Source of the DNA: Pseudomonas salomonii
Lineage (GTDB): Bacteria; Pseudomonadota; Gammaproteobacteria; Pseudomonadales; Pseudomonadaceae
Assembly: GCF_900107155.1 (NCBI RefSeq)
Contig: NZ_FNOX01000014.1
Location: 62,001-126,000, forward strand
Direction of reading: 5' to 3'
DNA length: 64,000 nt
Shown: piece by piece, positions 33,326 to 41,754 of the stretch
Numbering within the stretch: position 1 is the first letter of the stretch
Layout: each line of letters opens with the position of its first letter
The notes under the pieces: generated by a model
Databases searched by the model: none
What the model saw: only the letters and a program-made list of their open reading frames with translations
What the model was told of the DNA's origin: nothing
Position numbers and translations under genes: made by a program

Positions 33326-34057
33326 ATGACTATGTTCAGCAGCAGGCTGTTTGAAGGCAAGGTCGCGCTCGTCAGCGGCGGGACGTCCGGGATTGGCCAG
33401 GCGACCGCCGAGTATCTGGCCAGGCATGGCGCCAGGGTGGTGGATATCGGTTTGGGCGCCGACGCGACGGTCGTCGCCGAAGGGGTTGAACTCGATCTTC
33501 GTGAGGTTAACGTCACCGACGATGATGCGCTCAAAGGTGTGATCCGGAGCCTGGACCGCCTGGATATTCTGGTACCGGCTGCGGGTGGCACGCTGGGCGA
33601 AAAGGAGATGGAGTGGGAGGCCTTCAACCAGGTGCTGTCGGTGCAACTCAACGCCGTCTACCGTCTGATCAATCTGGCGCACCCCCTGCTGGCCAGGCAA
33701 GGTGGTTCGATCATCAACATTGCGTCGATGTTCTCCTATTTCGGCGGTGGCAAACTCGTGGCCTACTCAGCTGCCAAGGGGGCCATCGTACAGATCACCA
33801 AATCGCTGGCCGAGGCGTACGCCCCCGATCGCATTCGCGTTAATGCCGTGGCACCGGGGTGGATTACCACACCATTACTGGCAAAAATTGATGATCAACC
33901 GAGGATTGACCGTCTAATGTCACGCACCCCTATGAAGCGATTTGGCAGTGCCGAAGAGGTCGCCAAGGTGATTGCGTTTTTAGCATCGGATGCGGCGTCG
34001 TTTGTGAATGGCGTGATTCTGCCCGTAGATGGGGGCTATCTCACCACGGCGATCTGA
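33326..34057 (+). CDS. SDR oxidoreductase of the aromatic-ketone cluster
   Basis: A 243-residue SDR with VSGGTSGIGQATA near residue 16, a catalytic region NIASMFSYFGGGKLVAYSAAK and PGWITTPLL. Where most SDRs have NNAG it has PAAGG, an unusual change next to the cofactor. GAGGTAACG precedes the ATG. It closes the operon of dioxygenase, MFS and porin. By context it may oxidise an alcohol to the ketone that the dioxygenase cleaves. Confidence 0.8.
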   Translation: MTMFSSRLFEGKVALVSGGTSGIGQATAEYLARHGARVVDIGLGADATVVAEGVELDLREVNVTDDDALKGVIRSLDRLDILVPAAGGTLGEKEMEWEAFNQVLSVQLNAVYRLINLAHPLLARQGGSIINIASMFSYFGGGKLVAYSAAKGAIVQITKSLAEAYAPDRIRVNAVAPGWITTPLLAKIDDQPRIDRLMSRTPMKRFGSAEEVAKVIAFLASDAASFVNGVILPVDGGYLTTAI

Positions 34058-34074
34058 AGCTTATGGCCAGTCAA

Positions 34075-34100
34075 AACGCGCCTGCTTAATCAGGCGCGTT
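34075..34100. terminator. Hairpin terminator after the aromatic-ketone operon
   Basis: AACGCGCCTG (34075-34084) and CAGGCGCGTT (34091-34100) pair perfectly over 10 bases with a 6-base loop, 18 bp after the SDR stop codon. The T tract on the plus strand is poor (TTAATT); on the minus strand it is TTTT. Confidence 0.65.
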
Positions 34101-34190
34101 AATTCGGTGCGCTAAAGACTAGACACGACCGTTCACTCCCGAACTTCAGTTTTCAACAACGTCGTACGTCCCGCCCCCTACCGATATCAT

Positions 34191-34208
34191 CAACCAACTG
34201 AACGGTAG
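34191..34208. promoter_or_regulatory. Candidate TetR operator (copy 3) upstream of a chemoreceptor
   Basis: CAACCAACTGAACGGTAG matches copy 1 (14970-14987) at 16 of 18 positions. It lies 88 bp upstream of the chemoreceptor gene, with TTTTAATATA directly after it. One arm is imperfect, so affinity may be lower. Confidence 0.45.
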
Positions 34209-34295
34209 ACTTTTAATATACCGCAAGGCTCAAGTATTCCTATTTATTGTCGATACCAACTTCACGGATGGACACCCTCAACTTAAGGACATCGT

Positions 34296-35924
34296 ATGCT
34301 CCTGCGAAAACTGCACCTCGCGCCCCGCTCTGCTCTGTGTTTCGGCTTCTTCTGCCTGATAATCATCGCGATGGGCTTACTCGCCTTAAGGCAAGCCGAG
34401 TTATTGAAGACCGCCGAAAAGTACGTTGAGACCAACGTCTTGCCCAGCGTAAAACTGCTGGGCCAACTAGACCGGGAGTTCGTAGGCATCAGAGGCAACA
34501 ATGCTCGGGTGCGCAACCCTATCGAGCCTCAGGAGCGCAAAATCAAGGCGCTCAGCGACATCCAACAATCGCGGCAAGTCATCGATCAATACTTGCAGTC
34601 TTTGACATTATTTATTGTCACGCCTCAAGGTCGCGAAGCGTTTGAACGCCTGCGTGAAACCAAAAGTGACTATTCAAAAGCACAGGACCAGTATCTTGCC
34701 GCCGTGGCCGCGCAGCAACTGGAAAACGCAGTGTCTATCTCAAATGGGCTGATGAAAGAAGCCGCCGACCGTGTAGAAGCATCACTGAACAATCTCATCA
34801 GCGTTAACGAAGACAAAGCCAAAAAAGCGGGACGGGACGCGGATGAAATTTATCAGCAAACCCGAATAATGGTAGGCGTTTTCTTGATTGTTTCAGTGGC
34901 TGCTTCGTTACTGCTGGCTTGGCTTTACACCCGAAGTCTGACGGTACCGATTAAGGAATCATTAGTGATCGCTCGCCGTATCGCTGCGAATGATCTGAGC
35001 CAAGATGTCGATGCAACAGGCTCCGACGAGGCGGCACAACTGGTACTAGCAATCGCCGCAATGCAGTCAAACTTACGTGATGCCCTGGCGCTGATAGGGG
35101 ATTCCTCCACTCAGTTGGCCGCGACCGCGGAAGAAATGCATGCCGTGATGGAAGGTGCTTCGCGCACCATTCAACGTCAAAATCATGAAATTGAAATGGC
35201 AGCCACCGCAGTGACTGAAATGAGCGCAGCCGTGGAAGAAGTCGCAGGCAATGCCGCGTCCACCTCCGAGCTGACCTCACAATCGAGCTCAGCCGCTATC
35301 GCAGGTCGTAACCAGGTTAACGAAACAGTCGCGGCCATCAACCTCATGGTCTCCAACGTCCAAAGCACCTCAGTTGAAGTACAAGCCTTGGCAACCATGG
35401 CAACCGATATCAGCAAGGTGCTGGATGTCATCCGAGGGATTGCAGAGCAGACCAATTTATTGGCCTTGAATGCGGCCATTGAAGCGGCGCGTGCCGGCGA
35501 AGCCGGTCGTGGCTTTGCGGTCGTCGCTGATGAAGTCAGAGCCTTGGCCCATCGCACTCAAAAATCCACACAGGAAATTGAGCACATGGTCGATTCAATC
35601 CAGGCAGGCACAGGCAACGCGGTGACATCGATGAGTCAAACAAGCCTCCAAGCCAGGCAGACACTCGAAATGGCCAATAGCGCAGGTAAGGTGCTCGGCG
35701 AAATTACCGACTCTTTGAGCCAAATCAACGAGCGAAACCTGATGATAGCCACGGCGGCAGAGGAACAGGCCCAAGTCGCGCGCGAAGTGGATCGCAACCT
35801 CGTCAGTATTCGGGATTTGTCCAGCGAAGCATCGGAAGGATCAAGTCAGACGGCAATTGCCACCGCTGAACTGACGAAGCTGGCCAACGATCTCAGCCAT
35901 CTAACCAAGCAGTTCAAGCTCTAG
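34296..35924 (+). CDS. Methyl-accepting chemotaxis protein with four-helix-bundle sensor
   Basis: A 542-residue membrane receptor: span 1 (residues about 12-32), periplasmic helical 4HB_MCP domain (33-190), span 2 (191-212), HAMP (213-268, LTVPIKESLVIARRIAANDL) and a long cytoplasmic coiled coil. The tip is the usual IRGIAEQTNLLALNAAIEAA, then AGEAGRGFAVVADEVRALA. It signals to CheA/CheW. No CheR-binding pentapeptide is seen at the C-terminus. The ligand is unknown. A TetR-like operator upstream suggests it may be expressed with the stress genes. Confidence 0.92.
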   Translation: MLLRKLHLAPRSALCFGFFCLIIIAMGLLALRQAELLKTAEKYVETNVLPSVKLLGQLDREFVGIRGNNARVRNPIEPQERKIKALSDIQQSRQVIDQYLQSLTLFIVTPQGREAFERLRETKSDYSKAQDQYLAAVAAQQLENAVSISNGLMKEAADRVEASLNNLISVNEDKAKKAGRDADEIYQQTRIMVGVFLIVSVAASLLLAWLYTRSLTVPIKESLVIARRIAANDLSQDVDATGSDEAAQLVLAIAAMQSNLRDALALIGDSSTQLAATAEEMHAVMEGASRTIQRQNHEIEMAATAVTEMSAAVEEVAGNAASTSELTSQSSSAAIAGRNQVNETVAAINLMVSNVQSTSVEVQALATMATDISKVLDVIRGIAEQTNLLALNAAIEAARAGEAGRGFAVVADEVRALAHRTQKSTQEIEHMVDSIQAGTGNAVTSMSQTSLQARQTLEMANSAGKVLGEITDSLSQINERNLMIATAAEEQAQVAREVDRNLVSIRDLSSEASEGSSQTAIATAELTKLANDLSHLTKQFKL

Positions 35925-36001
35925 ACACCCAGATGAGGAGTCCCATCGACGTGCGCTGCGGCATCGACGGGACGCTCGCAGCGCGTCAATGATTGTCGGG
36001 T

Positions 36002-36847
36002 TTAAACGGCCGATACAACCCTTTGCCGCTGCTCGCCAAGCCCATCAATCCACAGGTGGATTTCATCACCCGGTGACAGCCACTGCGGCAGCGGCTTCAT
36101 GCCCATTCCTACACCCGGTGGCGTGCCCGTACAGATCAGATCGCCCGGCTGCAATGTCATGTAGCGGCTGCAGTACGCCACGATTTGAGACACGGTAAAA
36201 ATCATGGTTTTCGAATTCCCGGTCTGACGTCGCTCACCGTTGATCTCCAGCCACATATCCAGGTTTTGCGGGTCGGGGACTTCGTCGCGGGTCACCAGCC
36301 AAGGCCCAACCGGGCCGAAGGTGTCACACCCCTTGCCTTTGTCCCATTGTGAACTTTGCATTTGGAATGCCCGCTCCGATACGTCGTTGACGACGCAGTA
36401 ACCTGCAACGTAGTTCAAGGCATCCGCTTCGGACACATAACGGGCTTCACTGCCGATCACTACGCCCAGCTCCAGCTCCCAATCCAGTTGGGTAGCGCCA
36501 CGCGGCTGCTGGATTTCATCATCCGGGCCGTTCAGGCAACTGATGGCCTTATGAAAAATGATCGGCTCGCTCGGAATCGCCATTTGCGCCTCTTCGGCGT
36601 GGTCGCGGTAATTGAGCCCGATGGCGATGAATTTGCGCACCTGCGCCACGGGTACTCCATAACGAACCCCGCGTTCGACCAAGGGCAAACTGGCGATATC
36701 CAGCATCGACAACTGCGCCAGCGATGACGGTGCCAGCACCGCGGCCGTGATATCGCCGACATGCGCGGAGAGATCGCGCACGCGTCCGTTGGCATCTATG
36801 ACGCCCGGGCGCTCTTCACCGCGCGGGCCAAAACGACACAGTTTCAT
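36002..36847 (-). CDS. Fumarylacetoacetate hydrolase (FAH) family protein
   Basis: A 281-residue FAH-fold enzyme. The family motifs are IGLNYRDHAEEA near residue 75, the metal-binding LDWELELGVVIG (Glu-x-Glu with a later Asp), VSERAFQ, and the GDLICTGTPPGVGMG end. Members cleave or isomerise C-C bonds in acylpyruvates and 2-hydroxydienoates. I start at ATG 36847 with GAGGT upstream. It is divergent from a GntR/FCD regulator across 155 bp, and probably controlled by it. No other catabolic genes adjoin, so the pathway cannot be named. Confidence 0.87.
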   Translation of the reverse strand: MKLCRFGPRGEERPGVIDANGRVRDLSAHVGDITAAVLAPSSLAQLSMLDIASLPLVERGVRYGVPVAQVRKFIAIGLNYRDHAEEAQMAIPSEPIIFHKAISCLNGPDDEIQQPRGATQLDWELELGVVIGSEARYVSEADALNYVAGYCVVNDVSERAFQMQSSQWDKGKGCDTFGPVGPWLVTRDEVPDPQNLDMWLEINGERRQTGNSKTMIFTVSQIVAYCSRYMTLQPGDLICTGTPPGVGMGMKPLPQWLSPGDEIHLWIDGLGEQRQRVVSAV

Positions 36848-36955
36848 GTGTACCTCGATTGTCTGTCTGTGGAGAAAATCCATCCTCAAACGCGAAGGCA
36901 ATGCCCACGCTGGCGAAGCGAACCCGCCGATTTGAATAAATCCATCATAAAGACT

Positions 36956-36988
36956 AAAATATATTTTTATCAATAAAATATATTTTTA
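36956..36988. promoter_or_regulatory. AT-rich repeated palindrome in the FAH/GntR promoter
   Basis: AAAATATATTTTTA occurs twice (36956-36969 and 36975-36988), 19 bp apart. Each contains the perfect 12-bp palindrome AAAATATATTTT. The pair lies between the divergent FAH and GntR genes, 14 bp upstream of the GntR start. It is a good candidate for autoregulatory GntR binding sites. Confidence 0.55.
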
Positions 36989-37002
36989 GAGATTCGCCTG
37001 CC

Positions 37003-37674
37003 ATGAAAGTTCAGCCCGCCAAGAGCCTCACGCAAGCGACCTACGAACGCCTGCGCCGTGATGTTCTATCCTGTATTTTGCGCCCAGGAGACCGCGTCAA
37101 CGTAAAAGTCGTGGCCGAACGTTATGAGGCCAGTACGGGAGCGGTGAGAGAGGCGTTGTCGCGTATGGTCTCCGAGGGGTTGGTGATTGCCGAGCCCCAG
37201 AAAGGCTTTCGCATTTCTGCCGTTTCGCTGGCAGACCTCAACCACCTCACACTCGCCCGCATGGAGATAGAATCAAGCTGCCTTAGGCACGCCCTGGATA
37301 GCGGCACTCTTGAATGGGAAGCAAACCTGATCGTCGCGCATCACCGCCTCATACGAGTTGATCAACATGATACGGATGAATGGACGGGCGCTCATCATGC
37401 TTTCCATGAGGCGTTGGTCAGTGCCTGTCCCAACACCTGGCTATTGCGCATTCGCTCGATGTTGTTCGAGCAAACCGCTCGCTATCGCGCGATGTCTATA
37501 GCCATGACCGCCACGCAGCGGGACATTGATGGCGAACATCAAGCACTGTTTGACGCAGCCATGGCCAGGGATACAACCCAAGCCAGTGAGCTGTTGCAGC
37601 AGCATATCCAGACCACCTCGGTCATGCTGGTTAACGGCCTGCAAACGCTTGCACAGTTTGCAGAGCCTGTTTGA
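37003..37674 (+). CDS. GntR-family (FCD) transcriptional regulator
   Basis: A 223-residue FadR-subfamily regulator. The winged helix occupies residues about 8-75 (VAERYEASTGAVREALSRMV; GLVIAEPQKGFRISAVSLADL) and the helical FCD domain follows (LARMEIESSCLRHAL; HHAFHEALVSACPNTWLLRI, with metal-type His residues). It is of ordinary length for the subfamily. It faces the FAH gene and is likely to repress it. Confidence 0.9.
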   Translation: MKVQPAKSLTQATYERLRRDVLSCILRPGDRVNVKVVAERYEASTGAVREALSRMVSEGLVIAEPQKGFRISAVSLADLNHLTLARMEIESSCLRHALDSGTLEWEANLIVAHHRLIRVDQHDTDEWTGAHHAFHEALVSACPNTWLLRIRSMLFEQTARYRAMSIAMTATQRDIDGEHQALFDAAMARDTTQASELLQQHIQTTSVMLVNGLQTLAQFAEPV

Positions 37675-37810
37675 TGACGCTCTCGACCGCTCTTGAAGCC
37701 TCATACGATCCTGGCATATTGACTGGATTGCGACGAAAATCGAGCGCTGGCAAACGGTCTTGTCCGACCAGACACGCCAGACTAGCCACTCCAAACCAAG
37801 AGGAGTCGGT

Positions 37811-38359
37811 ATGAAAAACTCATATGTCGCCGCGGGCCTTTTTGCCCTTTCACTCATCGCAACCACTGCACAAGCCCAGTCGTTCACGGTGCAAAGCAGC
37901 AGTGTCCAGGACGGACATTTTCAACAGCGTCAATTTGCCAATGTGTTCGGCTGCACCGGCAAGAACCTCTCCCCTGAAATTTCCTGGAGTGGTGCCCCGC
38001 CGGACACCCAGAGCTTCGTGGTGACCCTGTACGATCCAGACGCACCGACGGGCTCGGGCTGGTGGCATTGGGTGCTGGCTAACGTGCCTGCGACAGTCAA
38101 CGAACTCAAGGAAGGCGCGGGTAGCGTCGGTGGCACATTACCCGCCGGTACGCTGCAGGTACGCGGTGACAGTGGTATGCCTGGCTATCTGGGTGCCTGC
38201 CCTCCCGAAGGGCAAACCCACCACTACGTGATCAGCGTCTATGCCATGAAAGCCGCCACCTTGACGCTCCCACCGACGGCGACACCGGCGATGCTTGGCT
38301 TCATGGTGCCTGCCGGTTCGCTTGCCAAAGCCACGCTGACGGTACAGGGCGGCCGCTGA
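37811..38359 (+). CDS. YbhB/YbcL-family (PEBP-like) periplasmic protein
   Basis: A 182-residue protein with a signal peptide (KNSYVAAGLFALSLIATTAQAQ). It has the PEBP fold motifs ENLSPEISW-like KNLSPEISWSGAPPDTQSFV, YDPDAPTGSGWWHWVLANVP and PPEGQTHHYVISVYA. Raf-kinase-inhibitor-like bacterial proteins bind small anionic ligands; their role is not established. AGGAG lies six bases upstream of the ATG. Its stop codon overlaps the start of an AraC gene (TGATG). Confidence 0.88.
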   Translation: MKNSYVAAGLFALSLIATTAQAQSFTVQSSSVQDGHFQQRQFANVFGCTGKNLSPEISWSGAPPDTQSFVVTLYDPDAPTGSGWWHWVLANVPATVNELKEGAGSVGGTLPAGTLQVRGDSGMPGYLGACPPEGQTHHYVISVYAMKAATLTLPPTATPAMLGFMVPAGSLAKATLTVQGGR

Positions 38360-39180
38360 TGTCATTCGCGAACGCTTACGACGCTTTGCGCATCACCCAG
38401 CGGCCTGGGGTTGGGACCACGGGCATCGTTCTTCAGCATGGAAACCTGGAGTTCAAGCGTTTGTATATCGAGAGCCCTGTCTTGATCTATGTTGAGCGGG
38501 GTTCGAAAATCGTGCGCTGGTCAGGGGGTGAATACCTGATCAGCCCAGGCGAGGCGATTGCCGTGGCGGGTGGGCAACCCATGGATATCATCAACCGGCT
38601 GGCCCAGGACGGCAGTTACCAGGCCCACTGGCTGGTGTGGGACGAAGCGTTGATCCAATCGAACGCTGAAGCCAATACCCACCTGGCGGCCATTCGATAC
38701 GCTCAACCGATCACAGGTGAAGGTGGGCATTTTGCCGAGTCGTTCAAGCGCGCCATTGAAGCGGTAATAGACAGCACGCTGCCAGACCCTGTCGCTCGGC
38801 ATCGCGTACAGGAATTGCTGACCTGGGTTGGTGTGACGGGTGGGCGGTTCGAACCGCCGCGCCTGCCGACGATGGCGATCAAAGTGCGGCGACTGATCGC
38901 CAGCGACCTGGCAAACGATTGGAGTGTGCCGGACGTCGCCTCCACTTTTGCGCTTAGCGAGGCTACGCTGCGGCGCAGGCTGGCGGAAGAAGGCACCACG
39001 TTCAGTCGCTTATTGATCGATGCGCGCATGACCCTTGCCCTGCAACTGCTGCAATCATCTGCGCAGACTGTCATGCAGATAGCGCTTTGCGTCGGCTACC
39101 AGACGCCGTCGCAATTTGCCGTGCGTTTTCGAGACAGGTTCGGTTTCCCACCCACTGCGGTCAGAGGGCATCGACGCTGA
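38359..39180 (+). CDS. AraC-family transcriptional regulator
   Basis: A 273-residue protein with a cupin-like N-terminal half (VLIYVERGSKIVRWSGGEYL) and a C-terminal AraC HTH (WSVPDVASTFALSEATLRRR; MQIALCVGYQTPSQFAVRFR, then GFPPTAVRG). It resembles the GadX/EutR-like class in size. It overlaps the YbhB-like gene by one base, so the two are translationally coupled, an uncommon pairing of a periplasmic PEBP protein with a regulator. Confidence 0.87.
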   Translation: MSFANAYDALRITQRPGVGTTGIVLQHGNLEFKRLYIESPVLIYVERGSKIVRWSGGEYLISPGEAIAVAGGQPMDIINRLAQDGSYQAHWLVWDEALIQSNAEANTHLAAIRYAQPITGEGGHFAESFKRAIEAVIDSTLPDPVARHRVQELLTWVGVTGGRFEPPRLPTMAIKVRRLIASDLANDWSVPDVASTFALSEATLRRRLAEEGTTFSRLLIDARMTLALQLLQSSAQTVMQIALCVGYQTPSQFAVRFRDRFGFPPTAVRGHRR

Positions 39181-39342
39181 TGTTGCAGACCACCAATTCA
39201 ACAGGTCGGCGCGATAGCAGGCTTGAGCCCGCACAGCACGCCGAACTCAGAATGCCAGTGGCGGCGACCCACAACGAGAGCGTTGCCAAATCGCACCTAC
39301 AGGCCTCGTTTCGTGACAGGCGCCAAAGCGAATGGCCCTGCA

Positions 39343-39735
39343 TCAGTCCAGAATCTGATGCCCCGCCACGCGGAGCACAGCAAGCCCTTCGGCAAACTGA
39401 TCAGCCTTGAGCAGCAGGAAGTCGCCGTCGAATGTCGACACCACAAAAACCCCAAAACCGGCTTCACTGAGAGGGCGCACCACTGACAGCACGATACCGG
39501 TTTCGTCGAAGGCGAAAGGGCCGACAAATTGCACACAATTCCAGTCCCGGTCGATTTTGACACCTTCAGGCACTCGGCTCTGATGGCAGACAATCGACAG
39601 TTCATCGGCAGAGCGGGCAATGTTTACAAACCCGTCACCATCGGCCCAGGTCGGGATCGGGGCTTTACTGTCCAACCTGGAAATTGAGTAGCGTTCGGGT
39701 AGGACTTTAAGGCGGATGCTTTTGACCAGTTTCAT
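39343..39735 (-). CDS. ACT-domain protein
   Basis: A 130-residue cytoplasmic protein with two ACT-like halves (SADELSIVCHQSRVPEG; VQFVGPFAFDETGIVLSVVR, then PLSEAGFGVFVVSTFDGDF). Such proteins bind amino acids as allosteric sensors. It is the last gene of the nine-gene minus-strand operon, 32 bp after the M20 amidase. It may sense the amino-acid product (for example glutamate) of the pathway. Confidence 0.75.
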   Translation of the reverse strand: MKLVKSIRLKVLPERYSISRLDSKAPIPTWADGDGFVNIARSADELSIVCHQSRVPEGVKIDRDWNCVQFVGPFAFDETGIVLSVVRPLSEAGFGVFVVSTFDGDFLLLKADQFAEGLAVLRVAGHQILD

Positions 39736-39767
39736 AAAATCTCCAGTTAGATAAGGTTAACGCTATT

Positions 39768-40967
39768 TCAAGTGGGTAATGGCAGACAGGCCTCTGCCAG
39801 ACGAACCCAATAGGTCGCGCCGATCGGCAGAATATCGTCGTTGAAATCAAAGCTCGCATTGTGCAGCACACACGGCCCGGGACCATGGCCGACGTTGCGA
39901 TGCCCGCCCTCACCGTTGCCGATAAATACATAGCAACCCGGTTTATGTTCGAGCATGTGGGCGAAGTCTTCGGCGGCCATGGTGGGCTTGCCATTGGTGA
40001 GGACTTGCTCTTCACCGACCAATTTGCGTAGAAGCTCGATACAGATGTTTGTTTCGCGTGGATGATTGATCAGTGGTGGGTAGTCCGATTTAAACGAGGT
40101 TTCAACGCGGCAACCGAAAGCATCGGCAATGTTGTTGGCAATTTCCGTCATGCGCATTTCAATCAAACTCATGGCTTCTCTTGAAAACGCCCTGAACGTG
40201 CCTCCCAGGCACGCGTCATCTGGAATAACAGTGAGACTGACATCACTGCCTGCATGCATGTTTGTGACGGATATGACCGCCGGTTCCTGAGTGTCCACAT
40301 TGCGCGTGATGATGCTCTGAAACGCTTGGGCAATATGCACCAACGGCTGCAAAGGATCAGTGCACTGATGCGGCAGGGCGGCGTGCCCGCCCTTGCCGAA
40401 CACGCGAATTCGAAACTCCGTGTCGGAGGCCATCATCGCGCCCGGATGAACAGCAAACTGTCCGGCCTCCAGACCGGGCCAATTATGCATGCCAAACACC
40501 GCACCCATGGGAAACAGCTCGAACAGGCCATCTTCGATCATGCGCCTGGCCCCGGCATCACATTCCTCAGCGGGCTGAAATATAAAATACAGCGTGCCAT
40601 CGAACTGGCGGGTACGCGCAAGCTCGAACGCCGCCGCCAACAACATTGCACAGTGCCCATCATGGCCACAGGCATGCATTTTTCCGGCATGGACGGAGGC
40701 ATGCTCGAACTGATTAAGCTCCTGCACAGGCAGCGCGTCCATGTCGGCGCGCAAGCCGATAGACGCATCGCCTGTACCACAGCGCAAAATCCCGACCACT
40801 CCGGTCCCCGCCAGCCCGCGGTGAACCGTCAAGCCCCATGACTCTAGCTGGCTCTCGATCAGGTCTGCGGTCCGGCGCTCTTCGAAGGCCAATTCCGGAT
40901 GCCGGTGGATATCCCGTCTCAGGGCGTAAATGGCTTCGGGCACCTGGATCAAGGCAGCGTTTTTCAT
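39768..40967 (-). CDS. M20-family amidohydrolase (hippurate hydrolase/aminoacylase type)
   Basis: A 399-residue metallo-amidase. The motifs are RRDIHRHPELAFEE, ADMDALPV, the metal site KMHACGHDGHCAMLLAAA, and FIFQPAEECDAGARRMIEDG. Members remove N-acyl groups from amino acids such as hippurate or N-acetyl-amino acids. I start at ATG 40967 with GGAGAG upstream; the longer open frame overlaps the ABC ATPase gene. It is co-transcribed with the ABC importer and the ergothionase-like genes and may release an amino acid from a conjugated substrate. Confidence 0.85.
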   Translation of the reverse strand: MKNAALIQVPEAIYALRRDIHRHPELAFEERRTADLIESQLESWGLTVHRGLAGTGVVGILRCGTGDASIGLRADMDALPVQELNQFEHASVHAGKMHACGHDGHCAMLLAAAFELARTRQFDGTLYFIFQPAEECDAGARRMIEDGLFELFPMGAVFGMHNWPGLEAGQFAVHPGAMMASDTEFRIRVFGKGGHAALPHQCTDPLQPLVHIAQAFQSIITRNVDTQEPAVISVTNMHAGSDVSLTVIPDDACLGGTFRAFSREAMSLIEMRMTEIANNIADAFGCRVETSFKSDYPPLINHPRETNICIELLRKLVGEEQVLTNGKPTMAAEDFAHMLEHKPGCYVFIGNGEGGHRNVGHGPGPCVLHNASFDFNDDILPIGATYWVRLAEACLPLPT

Positions 40968-40995
40968 TGGCACTCTCCGCGAAAAAGATCGTTTG

Positions 40996-41754
40996 TCACT
41001 TGAGGTCCAACGCCAGAAACTGGCGTAACCGCTCACTTTGCGGGTTGTCAAAGACCTGCTCGGGCCTGCCCTGCTCCTCAATCTTGCCACCGTGTAGAAA
41101 CACCACCTGGGTAGAGGCATGACGCGCGAAACCCATTTCATGGGTAACGACAATCATCGTGCGCCCCTCCTGCGCGAGATCCTGCATGATCTTCAGCACC
41201 TCACCGACCAGCTCCGGGTCGAGGGCAGAGGTCGGCTCATCAAACAGCATCACCTGCGGCTCCACCGCCAGGGCTCGCGCTATGGCCACGCGTTGCTGTT
41301 GCCCACCGGACAGATGGGCCGGGTAGCTATCGTGGAAACGAGCGTCGAGCCCGACTTTATCCAGATACCTGATAGCGCTGGCACGCGCCTGTTCCTTGTT
41401 CATGTTGAGCGCATGCACGGGCGCCATGCTGACATTTTCCAGCACCGTCATATGCGCCCAGAGATTGAAGTGCTGAAACACCATTGCTAATCGCGTGCGC
41501 AGCGCCTGCAAGGTACGGCGCTCCGGACGCAACGTTTTGTCGACGCCCAGGTCAATCGTCAGATGGTCCAGGCTGACGCGGCCACAGTCCGGCTGTTCGA
41601 GAAAGTTGATACAGCGCAAAAACGTACTTTTGCCCGAGCCGCTGGAACCAATGATGCTGATGACCTCACCGCGCTTGGCGCTCAAAGAGACCCCGTGCAA
41701 GACTTTATGATTACCATAGGATTTGTGGATGTTTTCAACGGTCAGGGCATTCAT
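40996..41754 (-). CDS. ABC transporter ATP-binding protein, polar amino acid type
   Basis: A 252-residue ATPase of the HisP/GlnQ class. Walker A is GSSGSGKSTFLRCINFLE, the signature is HLSGGQQQRVAIARALA, Walker B is VMLFDEPTSALDPELVGEV and the switch His is in VVTHEMGFAR. It overlaps the upstream permease gene by four bases. With two permeases and a binding protein it forms a complete importer embedded in the ergothionase-like operon. Confidence 0.92.
   Translation of the reverse strand: MNALTVENIHKSYGNHKVLHGVSLSAKRGEVISIIGSSGSGKSTFLRCINFLEQPDCGRVSLDHLTIDLGVDKTLRPERRTLQALRTRLAMVFQHFNLWAHMTVLENVSMAPVHALNMNKEQARASAIRYLDKVGLDARFHDSYPAHLSGGQQQRVAIARALAVEPQVMLFDEPTSALDPELVGEVLKIMQDLAQEGRTMIVVTHEMGFARHASTQVVFLHGGKIEEQGRPEQVFDNPQSERLRQFLALDLK

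Noticed and set aside
35945..35990. Imperfect inverted repeat after the chemoreceptor gene as a terminator
   Set aside because: Long loop, mismatches and no T tract; not convincing.
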